Source: Methylosinus trichosporium OB3b (GTDB lineage Bacteria; Pseudomonadota; Alphaproteobacteria; Rhizobiales; Beijerinckiaceae). From it: DNA of 64,000 nt. Every line of letters begins with the position of its first letter. The first letter of the stretch is position 1. Below the pieces are notes generated by a model. That model was not told the DNA's origin. It searched no databases and was given only the letters and a program-made list of their open reading frames with translations. Made by a program: the position numbers and the translations under genes. Positions 9,208 to 17,829 of this stretch are shown here, in pieces. The stretch covers positions 1-64,000 of the forward strand of contig NZ_CP023739.1 in NCBI RefSeq assembly GCF_002752655.1. Direction: 5' to 3'.

Positions 9208-9525
9208 TCAAGGTTTCGCGAGGGAAGAGAAGCGCTTTTCCAGTGCCTCGACGGTCTTGTCCGGGAGGCTCTGCTGCATGTCGACGAGGAACTCGAAGGT
9301 TTTCCGCGAGAGGATGAGCTGCTCGCGGTTCTGCGCGATCAAATGGGCGAGCAAATCGCTCAGTGTCGGCTCGCCGGCGTCGTCCTTGGGCGTGAGCAGG
9401 GCGATGATCTCGTCGAGGCGGGCGATGGTGATGCGGATCTGCTCGTTCTGAAGGCCGATCGCTTCGACGATCTGGTGGGTTTCCTGCTCGACGCGAGCGA
9501 GCCCTTCTTTCAATTCCTTGGGCAT
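9208..9525 (-). CDS. Small helical relaxosome-type protein upstream of the relaxase
   Basis: 105 aa, acidic and helical, with heptad-like Leu/Ile spacing (QIVEAIGLQNEQIRITIARL) suggesting a coiled coil. No DNA-binding motif is recognisable. The start is set by GGAGG 7 bases before ATG 9525; a longer frame to 9678 lacks support. It is co-transcribed with the MobF relaxase 3 bases downstream, where accessory relaxosome proteins usually lie. Function otherwise unknown. Confidence 0.65.
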   Translation of the reverse strand: MPKELKEGLARVEQETHQIVEAIGLQNEQIRITIARLDEIIALLTPKDDAGEPTLSDLLAHLIAQNREQLILSRKTFEFLVDMQQSLPDKTVEALEKRFSSLAKP

Positions 9526-10079
9526 GATTGCGCCTCCGCTAAGAAAGCGAAGCGTCGCCGGAGTCTGCGCGTATGAAAACGATCGGCTCGGAAAGGTGCA
9601 TCGCCACGCGACAGAATCATCGTTGCCGTCCGCCGCGCGGATGCTCGGTCGCGCAATCCCCTCCGAGAGCCTTTTCACGCGCGCTCTGGGTCCAGGCCGT
9701 GTGAAAGCCCCGTCTGAGGGGATTCGCAGCGCTACATACTGCTTTTACCAAGCAGACTTTAGGCGCCAGCCACGTGCGGCGATGTTCGACTTCGGGCAAC
9801 CTCGCGGTGGCGGCGCTGGCCACGTCGACATAGAGACGGGTTGGGTCGAGACGCCAGCCGACCCTTGCGCCTTCATGCCATCGATTATCGCGATCAACGG
9901 TGGCCGAAATCCCGGATCGAGCCTCTTCGCCGTATTTATTCGATCAGGGGAACTGATCCCTTAAGCAGGGGCGGATATCGATCCGAGCCTCGAGCAGGGG
10001 GTTTGCGGTCCCCAGTCTGGCCAGACATATCGTCTGCTTTCGATAATGACGCGCGTTGCCTGCGTCGGGATCTGTTGCG
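9526..10079. other. Intergenic stretch upstream of the relaxase operon; candidate oriT region
   Basis: No convincing gene. A 12-bp perfect palindrome, GTCTGGCCAGAC, is at 10015-10026. The region lies between the relaxase operon and an insertion sequence and is the natural place for the MobF oriT, but no nick site is recognised. Confidence 0.35.
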
Positions 10080-11395
10080 CAGGGCTCCGAATTCGGGTTA
10101 ACGGCGGTTAACGGATGGGCTCAGGCGTGATTCCCTATCGGCGGAGTGATTCTGGAGCCGCCGTGATGAGCCTCGCCTTCGCAGTTTTCAAAGAGAAGTC
10201 GCGTCTGAAAGCGCTTCTCGACCATTTCTCGATCATTGACGACCCGCGCGAGCCCTGGCGCGTCGCGCATCCGCTTCGCGAGGTGCTGCTGCTCGTCGTC
10301 TGCGCCTCCATGGCCGATTGCGATCACTTCGACGCTATTGCATCTTGGGGCAAGGCCAACATCGGCTTCCTGCGCCGCTATTTGCCTTATGAGCACGGCG
10401 TGCCGGGCGGACGCTGGCTCACCCTGCTCATGAACCGCGTCGATCCGGCGCTGTTCTCGGCGGCCTTCACTGGCTGGGTGCGCGAGACCTGGCCGGAGCG
10501 ACCCGAGCTCATCGCCATCGACGGGAAGACCTCGCGTCGCAGCCATGATCGCGCCGAGGACAAAGCCCCGCTGCATCTCGTTTCCGCCTTCGCCACCACG
10601 AGCCGCCTCGTGCTCGGCCAGGAGGCGGTCGAGGGCAAGAGCAATGAACTATCGGCCATTCCCGTCCTGCTCGATCGCCTTTCCGAAGGCGGCTCGCTGA
10701 AAGGCGCGCTCGTCTCCATCGACGCCATCGCCACCAACGCCAGGATCGCCCAGGCGATCGTGGACAAGGGCGCCGATTATCTGCTGGCGGTCAAAGCCAA
10801 TCAGCCGACCCTGCGCGCCGAGATCGAGAGCGCTTTTTCCGCCGCGACGCGGATCGACACATGCGTCGATTTCGACAAGGGCCATGGCCGCATCGAGCAG
10901 CGCAGCGTGAGCGTCATCACCGAGATCGACTGGCTGAACGGCGAGCGCCGCTTTCCGGGCGAGCTGCGCCTGCCGAACGCCGCGACGATCATTCGCGTCA
11001 AATCGCAGGCCGAACTTGCCGACCGCGGCCGCTTCGAGACGCGCTATTACATCTCCTCGGCCCTTCTCCCAGCGAAGCGGGCGGGCGAGGCCGTGCGCGG
11101 CCATTGGGGCATAGAGAACCAGCTGCATTGGGTGCTCGACGTCGTCTTCGCCGAAGACCAATCCCGCTTGCGCAAGGGCCATGGCGCGAGAAACATGGCC
11201 GTCGTCAGGCATTTCGCCATCAATATGATCCGCACCGCCCCCGAGCCCGAGAACAAGCCCATGAAACCGCAGCGCAAGGCCACAAAGCCCACACGCACCA
11301 GCATCAAGCTCCGCAGAAAAATCGCCAGCTGGCGCGAGGATTATCTCGCCATCGCCTTGGAAGCCTCAGCCCGTTAACCCGGATTCAGAGCCCTG
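10080..11395 (+). mobile_element. Complete ISAs1-family insertion sequence with 10-bp target duplication
   Basis: 1316 bp. The terminal repeats are 25 bp: 10080-10104 and the reverse complement of 11371-11395, both starting CAGGGCTC and ending GGGTTAACGG, with 2 mismatches. The direct repeat ATCTGTTGCG occurs at 10070-10079 and 11396-11405. One full-length transposase gene is inside, so the element looks intact and recent. Removing it and one repeat rejoins the spacer between relaxosome and rtcB genes. Confidence 0.93.
10166..11377 (+). CDS. ISAs1-family transposase
   Basis: 403 aa DDE-type transposase. The N-terminal DDE_Tnp_1-associated region (LLDHFSIIDDPREPWRV, LLLVVCASMADCDHFDAIASWG) is typical of the family. 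Catalytic-site neighbourhoods are LIAIDGKTSRRS near residue 117, VSIDAIATN near residue 185 and the Glu in HWGIENQLHWVLDV near residue 320. The stop at 11377 lies inside the right terminal repeat, as is common. ATG 10166 is preferred to the upstream frame because the homologous N-terminus begins there. Confidence 0.92.
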   Translation: MSLAFAVFKEKSRLKALLDHFSIIDDPREPWRVAHPLREVLLLVVCASMADCDHFDAIASWGKANIGFLRRYLPYEHGVPGGRWLTLLMNRVDPALFSAAFTGWVRETWPERPELIAIDGKTSRRSHDRAEDKAPLHLVSAFATTSRLVLGQEAVEGKSNELSAIPVLLDRLSEGGSLKGALVSIDAIATNARIAQAIVDKGADYLLAVKANQPTLRAEIESAFSAATRIDTCVDFDKGHGRIEQRSVSVITEIDWLNGERRFPGELRLPNAATIIRVKSQAELADRGRFETRYYISSALLPAKRAGEAVRGHWGIENQLHWVLDVVFAEDQSRLRKGHGARNMAVVRHFAINMIRTAPEPENKPMKPQRKATKPTRTSIKLRRKIASWREDYLAIALEASAR

Positions 11396-11621
11396 ATCTG
11401 TTGCGCCGGGATCTTGAAACCCTTCGCGTATTGTGCTCTATCTGTAGTAAGGTGTCGAGCATTCGCTCCGCCGAATGCGAGGACGACCGATGAAAGCTAT
11501 CATCAGCCGCTCCCTAAGGAGCCCGACCGCCTAAGTCCTTGCGAGACGCAGGGATTGGCGCATCGACGCGCGTCGCTTTCGTGACGCGTCGCTTCGGACG
11601 TTCCCCAATCAAGAGATCTGC

Positions 11622-12761
11622 ATGGGCAATCTTTTGTCCGTGGACGGCTGCGCGCCGATCCACAGCTACTACTCGTCCAAGAACTGGATCGAGGGCGCCG
11701 CCGTGCGCCAACTCGAAGACGTCGCGAGGAAGCCGGGTGTAATCGCTGTCGCCGCCATGCCCGATCTGCATCCGGGCAAATATGGACCGGTCGGCTGCGC
11801 CATTCTCGCCGACAAAATCCATCCCGCATTCGTCGGGGCAGATGTCGGCTGCGGAATGTCGCTCTTTGCGCTCGACTTTCCGGCTCGCAAAATACGCGTA
11901 GACAAGGCTGCCGAGCGATTGCGCGCCATCGAAAGCCCCTTTGATGGAGACGTCGCCGACAAGATCCATAAAGCAGGGCTTCCGGTTTCGAATTTCGACG
12001 CCGCGCTCGGCACGATCGGTGGAGGAAATCATTTCTGCGAGCTTCAAGCCGTGGAGGAGGTGTTCATCCCGGAAGCCGGTCTCGACCGTGACCAAGCCTA
12101 CGTTCTCGTTCATTCAGGCTCTCGCGGCCTCGGCTACGCATTACTGGAGCGAGAATTGTCGGCCGGATTAGCGCCTCTCGATCCAGACAGCGCGAAAGGT
12201 CGAGCATATATGCAGGCCCATGATCACGCTTTGCGATGGGCGACGGCGAACCGGCGGCTCATCGCCGAACGGGCCGCGCACGCCTTGCGGTGCGAGGCGG
12301 AGCTGATCTGCGACTGCTCCCACAATTGCGCGGGACTATGCGGCGCTGGCGCCCTTCATCGCAAGGGCGCGGCGCCGGCTGACCGGGGGCGCGTCGTCGT
12401 TCCGGGTTCCCGGGGCGCCTTGTCCTATCTCGTCGAGCCGCTAGTCGGCGCGCCTAAAGGCGCCTTGGCGTCGATTGCGCACGGCGCGGGTCGAAAATTC
12501 GACCGCGCCTCGATGGCGGGACGTATCGGTGCGACCAAATCAGATCGGGAGCGTTTGACGCGCAATCCTTATGGTGGACGGGTCGTGTGTGAAGATCGCG
12601 CGCTTTTGATCGAGGAGGCGCCGGAGGCCTACAAGTCGATCAGGAGCGTCATCGACGATCTGGAAACGTTCGGCTTGGTGCGGATCGTCGCCAGCTTCCG
12701 ACCGCTGGTGACGTTGAAGAAAGTCGTCGAACCGGAGTCGCGCAAGGAGGGCCGCCGATGA
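11622..12761 (+). CDS. rtcB: RtcB-family RNA ligase, PrfH-associated type
   Basis: 379 aa GTP-dependent 3'-phosphate RNA ligase of the branch encoded next to PrfH. Visible motifs: [13 protein letters not shown] (near 47), [13 protein letters not shown] (near 73), [10 protein letters not shown] (near 134), HSGSRGLGY (near 165) and the likely guanylated His in [12 protein letters not shown] (near 287). RtcB joins 2',3'-cyclic-phosphate and 5'-OH ends; the PrfH-linked form is known to repair cleaved 16S rRNA. It is shorter than housekeeping RtcB (about 400-480). The stop overlaps prfH by ATGA, so the two are coupled. Confidence 0.88.
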   Translation: MGNLLSVDGCAPIHSYYSSKNWIEGAAVRQLEDVARKPGVIAVAAMPDLHPGKYGPVGCAILADKIHPAFVGADVGCGMSLFALDFPARKIRVDKAAERLRAIESPFDGDVADKIHKAGLPVSNFDAALGTIGGGNHFCELQAVEEVFIPEAGLDRDQAYVLVHSGSRGLGYALLERELSAGLAPLDPDSAKGRAYMQAHDHALRWATANRRLIAERAAHALRCEAELICDCSHNCAGLCGAGALHRKGAAPADRGRVVVPGSRGALSYLVEPLVGAPKGALASIAHGAGRKFDRASMAGRIGATKSDRERLTRNPYGGRVVCEDRALLIEEAPEAYKSIRSVIDDLETFGLVRIVASFRPLVTLKKVVEPESRKEGRR

Positions 12762-13378
12762 TCCGACTGCTCTTCACGTCTGGTCATGGGCCAGCGGAAT
12801 GCCGCATGGCGCTAGCTCAGGTGTTGCGTCGCCTCCACGCCGAGTCCGGAGCAACGGGCTGTGAATGCGACATAGCCGCGGTCGAGCACCCCGACGGCGC
12901 TGGCCCAGGCTCCGCGGTCGTGGTTCTGTCGGGCGACGGTGCGGAACAACTCGCTCGGCGTTGGACAGGGGGAATAGTGTGGGTATGCAAAAGCCCGTTG
13001 CGCCCGCGCCACCCACGAAAGAATTGGTTCGTCGATGCCTTCGAGCTCCCGCCGCAGCCACCGCCTCCCGCCGTCTCGCTCGCGGACGTACGGTTCGAGT
13101 CGTTCCGCGCTGGCGGACCGGGCGGCCAACATCAGAACAAGACTGAGAGCGCAGTGCGCGCGATACACGTTCCGACCGGCGTCAGCGCGACTGCCCGGGA
13201 GGAGCGCTCTCAGCATCGCAATAGGGCGCTGGCATTGGGGCGGCTCGAAGCGTTGCTCGACTTGCGCGCTCGCCTGCGGGAGGCGGGGGAAGAACGGCTG
13301 ATCCACGGATTGCATCGCGATGTGCGACGAGGCGCCGCCGCGCTGCGATTCGAGGGAGTTGAATTCAAACCGGTATAG
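12758..13378 (+). CDS. prfH: Peptide chain release factor-like protein PrfH
   Basis: 206 aa. It has the class-I release factor catalytic loop [19 protein letters not shown] near residue 119, with the GGQ tripeptide that acts in the ribosomal peptidyl-transferase centre, but lacks the stop-codon recognition domain of RF1/RF2. PrfH proteins are found with RtcB and are thought to free peptide or recognise damaged ribosomes before RNA repair. The start overlaps the rtcB stop (ATGA). The Cys/Trp-rich N-terminal half ([23 protein letters not shown]) is typical of the PrfH family. Confidence 0.88.
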   Translation: MIRLLFTSGHGPAECRMALAQVLRRLHAESGATGCECDIAAVEHPDGAGPGSAVVVLSGDGAEQLARRWTGGIVWVCKSPLRPRHPRKNWFVDAFELPPQPPPPAVSLADVRFESFRAGGPGGQHQNKTESAVRAIHVPTGVSATAREERSQHRNRALALGRLEALLDLRARLREAGEERLIHGLHRDVRRGAAALRFEGVEFKPV

Positions 13379-13407
13379 TCCGTCTACGACTTTGGGATAT
13401 TGATCTC

Positions 13408-14760
13408 ATGATATTTCAAGAGAGACCGGCCCAGTCCGGAGTTACCGCTTCCGAGAAGGCGGCGGGGTTCAAGTCCTCTTTGCGAAGAGGATCGGGACGT
13501 GCTGCGCTCCTGCTCGAAGCCGACCCGACGAACGAAGAGTTGCAGTCTGTGCTCCTATCGGCATGCAAGACGAACCTGACTTACGATCCTCAGTGCGAGG
13601 CAGAACGCGCGCCGTTTCTGTACCGCCTCATCACTCTGACCGGGCGGAGCGATTTTTTCTGGACAGAGCTATTGCGCTGTTTGGACAACGTCGACCCATC
13701 GAGTAAGGGGAACATAGCTCAAATATTCGGCATCCTTTGCCTCCTTGCGAGCGGTCGGATCGACCACGACCATCGTTCCTTGCGAGAATTTCTCGCGAGC
13801 GAAGCCATTCGAAAGGCGGAATTCGAACATGTCGGACATCCGTGCGGCGAACACCTCATTCGGCTCGACGGATTGGCCGCCTTTCTCGAGCTGATCCATC
13901 TCTATCACGCTGAGCTGCTGGATAACTTCGAGGCGCAAAGCGGCTGGGCCTACCGCTCATGGGGCGAAGCGTTGAGCGTGAGAGATGGAGTCCAGAGCAC
14001 CGCCGCCGCGTTGGAGAGGGCGAGATCGAGCTCCCCCGAATTGGACTTGTTGATATCGCTCGATGTCGATACCGCATCGGTCGCTCGCACCTTCGTCGAG
14101 CAGCCCAACGATGCGATCGACTATGCCGCGGCCAAAGTTGGACTCGATCCGAAGAAGGGCTTTTCCCTATTTTGGATCAAGTCCGCTTCTGCCGATGACC
14201 TGTTCGCGGCGGCTTCTGATCTCGTTCTCGAGACCGATGCAATGAAAATCCGGGCATATCTACGGATTTTCACCGCGCGCGATTTCCCTTTGAACCCCGA
14301 GCCACTATTCGCCATCGTCAAGGGCGCGAATTCACGAAACGCATGGCAAGCGACCAGGGCCCTGGGGAGGCTCCACCGCCACCGGATCAGGGGCCTTGCA
14401 TTCGAACTCCTCGATGGTCTGGATATCCCCAGCGCCATTCGACTGCTCTGCAGCAACTATCAGCCTGGGGATTTGATGATTATCGAGCGTGCGATACACG
14501 AGGCTGATCCGCTCGACGACAACGGATGGCATAGCGTCGGGTTGGCGGTTCTTGCCCTTATCGACGCCGCCACCATTCCCCCGATCGAGAGCCGTGACAT
14601 GTTGCTCAGTCTTTACGAAAACATCCCCTGTTCGCTATGTCGCGAGGAAGTCGTGAGGAAACTGCTTGAGTACGATCGCGTCCCGAGGTGGATGTTGAAG
14701 GAATGCGCGTTTGACGCGGAGCCGAGGACTGCGGAAATTTCTAAACGAAGCAGCCGCTAG
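13408..14760 (+). CDS. Helical-repeat hypothetical protein next to rtcB-prfH
   Basis: 450 aa, not recognised. No signal peptide or membrane segment. Largely helical, with repeating Leu/Ala patterns in the C-terminal half (NAWQATRALGRLHRHRIRG, SAIRLLCSNYQPGD) that look HEAT-like. It starts 29 bases after prfH and precedes a clearer HEAT-repeat gene, so the four genes may form one operon. A role as substrate sensor or scaffold in ribosome repair is only inference from position. Codon use is less GC-biased than in the conjugation genes. Confidence 0.6.
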   Translation: MIFQERPAQSGVTASEKAAGFKSSLRRGSGRAALLLEADPTNEELQSVLLSACKTNLTYDPQCEAERAPFLYRLITLTGRSDFFWTELLRCLDNVDPSSKGNIAQIFGILCLLASGRIDHDHRSLREFLASEAIRKAEFEHVGHPCGEHLIRLDGLAAFLELIHLYHAELLDNFEAQSGWAYRSWGEALSVRDGVQSTAAALERARSSSPELDLLISLDVDTASVARTFVEQPNDAIDYAAAKVGLDPKKGFSLFWIKSASADDLFAAASDLVLETDAMKIRAYLRIFTARDFPLNPEPLFAIVKGANSRNAWQATRALGRLHRHRIRGLAFELLDGLDIPSAIRLLCSNYQPGDLMIIERAIHEADPLDDNGWHSVGLAVLALIDAATIPPIESRDMLLSLYENIPCSLCREEVVRKLLEYDRVPRWMLKECAFDAEPRTAEISKRSSR

Positions 14761-14806
14761 CGTCGAGTTTCCCTATGCCGGCGCCACGTTTGCAAGGCAG
14801 TAGTCG

Positions 14807-15685
14807 ATGGCTGTTGAGATCAAAAGATCGCTGATGGAACGCGAAATCCGCGACCTTGTCGAGACCGCAGTCGCGCATATCGATGATCCAGATCGAGGAG
14901 ATGCCTTTGCCCTGTCGCCGGCTTGCGATGCGATAGCGACGTTGCAGCGCAATGGGGACCAGTCGGTCTTCGAGGTCTGCAGCGTTCTTTGTAGAAGCGC
15001 CGATCCGAGGGAGCGATCTGTGGGAGCCGCGATCCTCGGCCAATTGGGATATTCCCTGGAGCTCCTGCGCGACCAGCGTTTCGGCCTCCTGAAGGAAATG
15101 CTCGAACGGGAAATGTCGGGAGGCGCCGATCCAGAAATGCTCGTGGCGATCTGCTTCGCGTTCGGTCATCTGAAGGATCCGCGCGGCGTTTCCGCGGTCG
15201 TTCCTCTTGCCCGCCATCCTTTCTCGTCCGTGCGCTTTGCTGTCGCCTATGCTTTTTCGGCGCAAGACGACCCTGTTGCGATCACATGGCTGATCGAACT
15301 GTCGAATGACGAGGAACCGCACGTGCGCGACTGGGCTACCTTTGCCCTCGGCCAACAAATCGAGGCGGACAATTCGGAAATAAGAGAGGCGCTGAGTGCC
15401 AGGTTGACGGACGTCGACGTCGACACACGGTTGGAAGCGATATCGGGGCTTGCACGCCGCAATGATAAGAACGTGATCGATCACATTCTCGCGGCTCTCG
15501 AAGCGGGTGAAGTTGGAGCCGTGATTTATGGAGCCGTGACTGACATTGCGGATCCAATTTTCTGCATGCACCTGATGGGCACGAAACAGTCTGGCCGGGA
15601 ACTTCCGAAAGTCGTTGCGGAGTCCCGCTACCTTCGATCAGCGTGGCAGGCGGCGGTCTTGGCTTGCGGGTGCGACGCTACCTGA
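14807..15685 (+). CDS. HEAT-repeat protein next to rtcB-prfH
   Basis: 292 aa. Several helix pairs of HEAT type are visible: DPRERSVGAAILGQLGY, DPEMLVAICFAFGHLKDPRG, SSVRFAVAYAFSAQDDP, EPHVRDWATFALGQQIEAD and DVDTRLEAISGLARRND, at intervals of about 33 residues. Such domains bind proteins or nucleic acids as scaffolds. No catalytic motif. The gap to the previous gene is 46 bases, so co-transcription with the RtcB-PrfH set is likely. Its function is unknown. Confidence 0.72.
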   Translation: MAVEIKRSLMEREIRDLVETAVAHIDDPDRGDAFALSPACDAIATLQRNGDQSVFEVCSVLCRSADPRERSVGAAILGQLGYSLELLRDQRFGLLKEMLEREMSGGADPEMLVAICFAFGHLKDPRGVSAVVPLARHPFSSVRFAVAYAFSAQDDPVAITWLIELSNDEEPHVRDWATFALGQQIEADNSEIREALSARLTDVDVDTRLEAISGLARRNDKNVIDHILAALEAGEVGAVIYGAVTDIADPIFCMHLMGTKQSGRELPKVVAESRYLRSAWQAAVLACGCDAT

Positions 15686-15867
15686 TTACTAGACGCTGAA
15701 CGTGGCTGTGTCTGCGGCGTTCGCTTTCCGTCATAATTCCGCGTTCACCGCCGAGCGAGGAGGATGCGCCAGAATCGGACATTCCAGACGGGCAGACAGG
15801 ACACTTCTCGTGTCTCTCCCGCTCTGTCCTCGATCGACATGGAGCCCGAGCCAGATCGCCTTCATAG

Positions 15868-16170
15868 CTAAGCCGAATTTAAAATTCGAATAATGGCGGA
15901 GGGAGGAAGGAGAGCGAATTGTCCGCCGATCCCCGCCTCACGGCTTTCACTGAATGTTTCGTCTGGGTCGCAGAGATCGCGTAGATGGCCGGCTAGGCGG
16001 TGAATCGCTTCATTCGTTTGACGTAGATGGCTGACAGAATCGTCACCATCATAGTGGGCGCGAGCAAAAATGGTCATTTCCGTGATCGCCGTCGCAAGGA
16101 GCGTCAACAGCTCCTGGCGGTTCGCCGCGCGCATCCTATCGATCGTCTGTATCACTGTAATTTCCATCAC
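15868..16170 (-). CDS. Small hypothetical protein
   Basis: 100 aa, not recognised; a helical, soluble protein (NRQELLTLLATAITEMTIF, HLRQTNEAIHRLAGHLRDL). It could start at either of two adjacent ATGs (16170 or 16167). It stands alone between a plus-strand operon and the Nudix gene on the same strand. Its regular amphipathic helices suggest a real product. Upstream signals are weak. Confidence 0.45.
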   Translation of the reverse strand: MMEITVIQTIDRMRAANRQELLTLLATAITEMTIFARAHYDGDDSVSHLRQTNEAIHRLAGHLRDLCDPDETFSESREAGIGGQFALLPPSAIIRILNSA

Positions 16171-16236
16171 GTTTCATCCATAGTGTTCGGCATTGGGTTG
16201 CGCTTGGCGGTTCCCGCGTCGCGCCATGTGTGGACA

Positions 16237-16650
16237 TTAGTGAGGTACGAGAGGCGCAAAGAACTCGAAGGCCTCGTGAAAGAGTGGATGCCAGTTTCGA
16301 TCAAGCGGCAAATCGATCGGATGCCAGAAGAATGAGAAAGTATGACCGTGGTCGTCCTCAGCCTGATGTTGCCAAGTGTCGGGTAGGCCAGAAGAGCAAA
16401 AATGGAAGAAATGCCATAGCTGACGCTCAGCTCCGATCTGGTGTTGTCCGAGGTACACCAATGGTGACTGAATGGTCAGCCCGCTTTCTTCTCGTAACTC
16501 GCGCTCGGCAGCTTCGTCCGGCGTCTCTCCCGTTTCGATCGTTCCCTTCACGAACTGCTTTCCAGCGGAAGGATGCACAAAAGCAAGGACTTCCAGTCTG
16601 CACTCAAACGTTCGGATCACGACGAGGCACACTTTTTCCGATTTGTACAT
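16237..16650 (-). CDS. Nudix hydrolase
   Basis: 137 aa with a full Nudix box, from GTIETGETPDEAAERELREE to SGLT around residue 36-60, carrying the REXXEE metal-binding core. The family hydrolyses nucleoside diphosphates linked to another moiety; the substrate cannot be told from sequence. ATG 16650 gives the usual start just before the first beta strand (MYKSEKVCLVVI); the frame is open to 16806 but the extra 52 residues do not resemble the family. The gene is AT-richer than most neighbours, suggesting separate acquisition. Confidence 0.8.
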   Translation of the reverse strand: MYKSEKVCLVVIRTFECRLEVLAFVHPSAGKQFVKGTIETGETPDEAAERELREESGLTIQSPLVYLGQHQIGAERQLWHFFHFCSSGLPDTWQHQAEDDHGHTFSFFWHPIDLPLDRNWHPLFHEAFEFFAPLVPH

Positions 16651-16844
16651 CGAGCAACAATGCCTTCCCAATCCAGCAAATGGGGCGTAAGTAGTGTCAG
16701 GCGGTGCGGTCCGAGTTTTCGGAGCCCTATTGATTACCGGCATCCTACCGTCATAATCGCTATTCTTAAAGGTGCCGCCGAACAAATTCGCGCCGTGCCG
16801 AGGCAATTTTATGCAGGCATTTTTCAGAGCGGAGGAGTGCTGGT

Positions 16845-17288
16845 ATGGTGATACATGGGCGTGAGGAACTTCAGCGCGTTGGCCGCAGGGTCCAGGCGCG
16901 CGCGCACGCCTCGCTCATGTCGGATACGAAATGGCGGAAAGTGCTTTCGGAACTCAACAAGCCCGAGTGGCAATTGGAATATTGCATCGTGAAATTTATC
17001 GACGTTACCGAAGAAAAACTGGTCTATTTCCCGATAGGCTTATCTCCCCCGCGTCCTTGGGTCGACACCTTTGGCTTCGGCCCGATAACTTTGCGGTCCA
17101 TCGAATGGATGCTTATTCCTCGTATAGCGAAATATAAGCGGGGCAATCCCGGCGTTCCAGATGGAGAAATCGAGCAAGACGTCGAGGCAATTATGAGTGT
17201 GATCGATAAGCTTGGAAAATATCCGGTCCAGCTCACAGATCGAGGCTTATTGATCATGGGACACGTGACAGAGACACATTCTTGTTAA
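16845..17288 (+). CDS. Hypothetical protein, possibly DUF6678
   Basis: 147 aa. The central part (SDTKWRKVLSELNKP, VKFIDVTEEKLVYFP, FGPITLRSIEWMLIP) resembles small DUF6678 proteins as I remember them; this is not certain. No signal peptide or membrane segment. The true start may be the Met at 16917, which would trim 24 residues. It stands alone, divergent from the Nudix gene and with lower GC than its surroundings. Confidence 0.55.
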   Translation: MVIHGREELQRVGRRVQARAHASLMSDTKWRKVLSELNKPEWQLEYCIVKFIDVTEEKLVYFPIGLSPPRPWVDTFGFGPITLRSIEWMLIPRIAKYKRGNPGVPDGEIEQDVEAIMSVIDKLGKYPVQLTDRGLLIMGHVTETHSC

Positions 17289-17391
17289 ATTTAGAGTTAC
17301 GCGCTGACGAACGGGGACGTCTCGCCAGGAGCGCGCATTCCGAGGCAAACCGTCGAACGACTCGGATCGACCCGACGCAGAGAGGCGGCGA

Positions 17392-17640
17392 ATGAGTGAG
17401 TCCCCGATACACGCGCAGGAATGCCGAAGCGCGTTCAAGCTCTACAGCGAGGACGGGAAAAGAGCTGCCGACGTGCTGGAGTTCCGCAACGGCGAAACAT
17501 ATCTCGACGAGCAGGAATGGGTCGAAGGGACCACATTCAAGAACAGGCATTTCGGTAGGTTGGTTGGTCCGTTCGCCTCGCCAGCAGATGCGGAAAAATT
17601 CATAGTGTCTACGCCCTGGTTCCAGGGTAGCCGAGCATAG
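17392..17640 (+). CDS. Small hypothetical protein
   Basis: 82 aa, soluble, with a beta-rich pattern (FKLYSEDGKRAADVLEF, GETYLDEQEWVEG, GRLVGPFASPADAEKFI). GAGGCGGCGA lies just before the ATG. The end resembles short domains in which a residue run is indexed as FASPADAE. Not assigned to a family. No clear operon partner. Confidence 0.5.
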   Translation: MSESPIHAQECRSAFKLYSEDGKRAADVLEFRNGETYLDEQEWVEGTTFKNRHFGRLVGPFASPADAEKFIVSTPWFQGSRA

Positions 17641-17739
17641 GCCTCCGCTTCTCATCCCCATCTGAGACTTTACAGGTCAGCGAAGGTACGTGACCGCTTT
17701 GGATCAAAGACAGACATATTCTGACTCCCTTCGGGCTTG

Positions 17740-17829
17740 TCATTCCCCGAACCGAGCTTCATTCAGGAGTGGATGGCGCGCGGCATAGACCACGCGTTTC
17801 ACCTTCGGCTTCGTTGGTTCATCGTTCAT
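17740..17829 (-). CDS. Possible 29-residue microprotein coupled to the UvrD-type helicase
   Basis: The ATG overlaps the helicase stop (ATGA) on the same strand. The peptide is basic in its first half (EPTKPKVKRVVYAARHP) and acidic at the end. A GGGG run 3-4 bases upstream is a poor ribosome site, but coupling could replace it. It could be a spurious ORF. Confidence 0.3.
   Translation of the reverse strand: MNDEPTKPKVKRVVYAARHPLLNEARFGE

Noticed and set aside
9617..9964. Short ORFs in the spacer next to the relaxase operon
   Set aside because: No ribosome site, no family likeness, and both strands are open.
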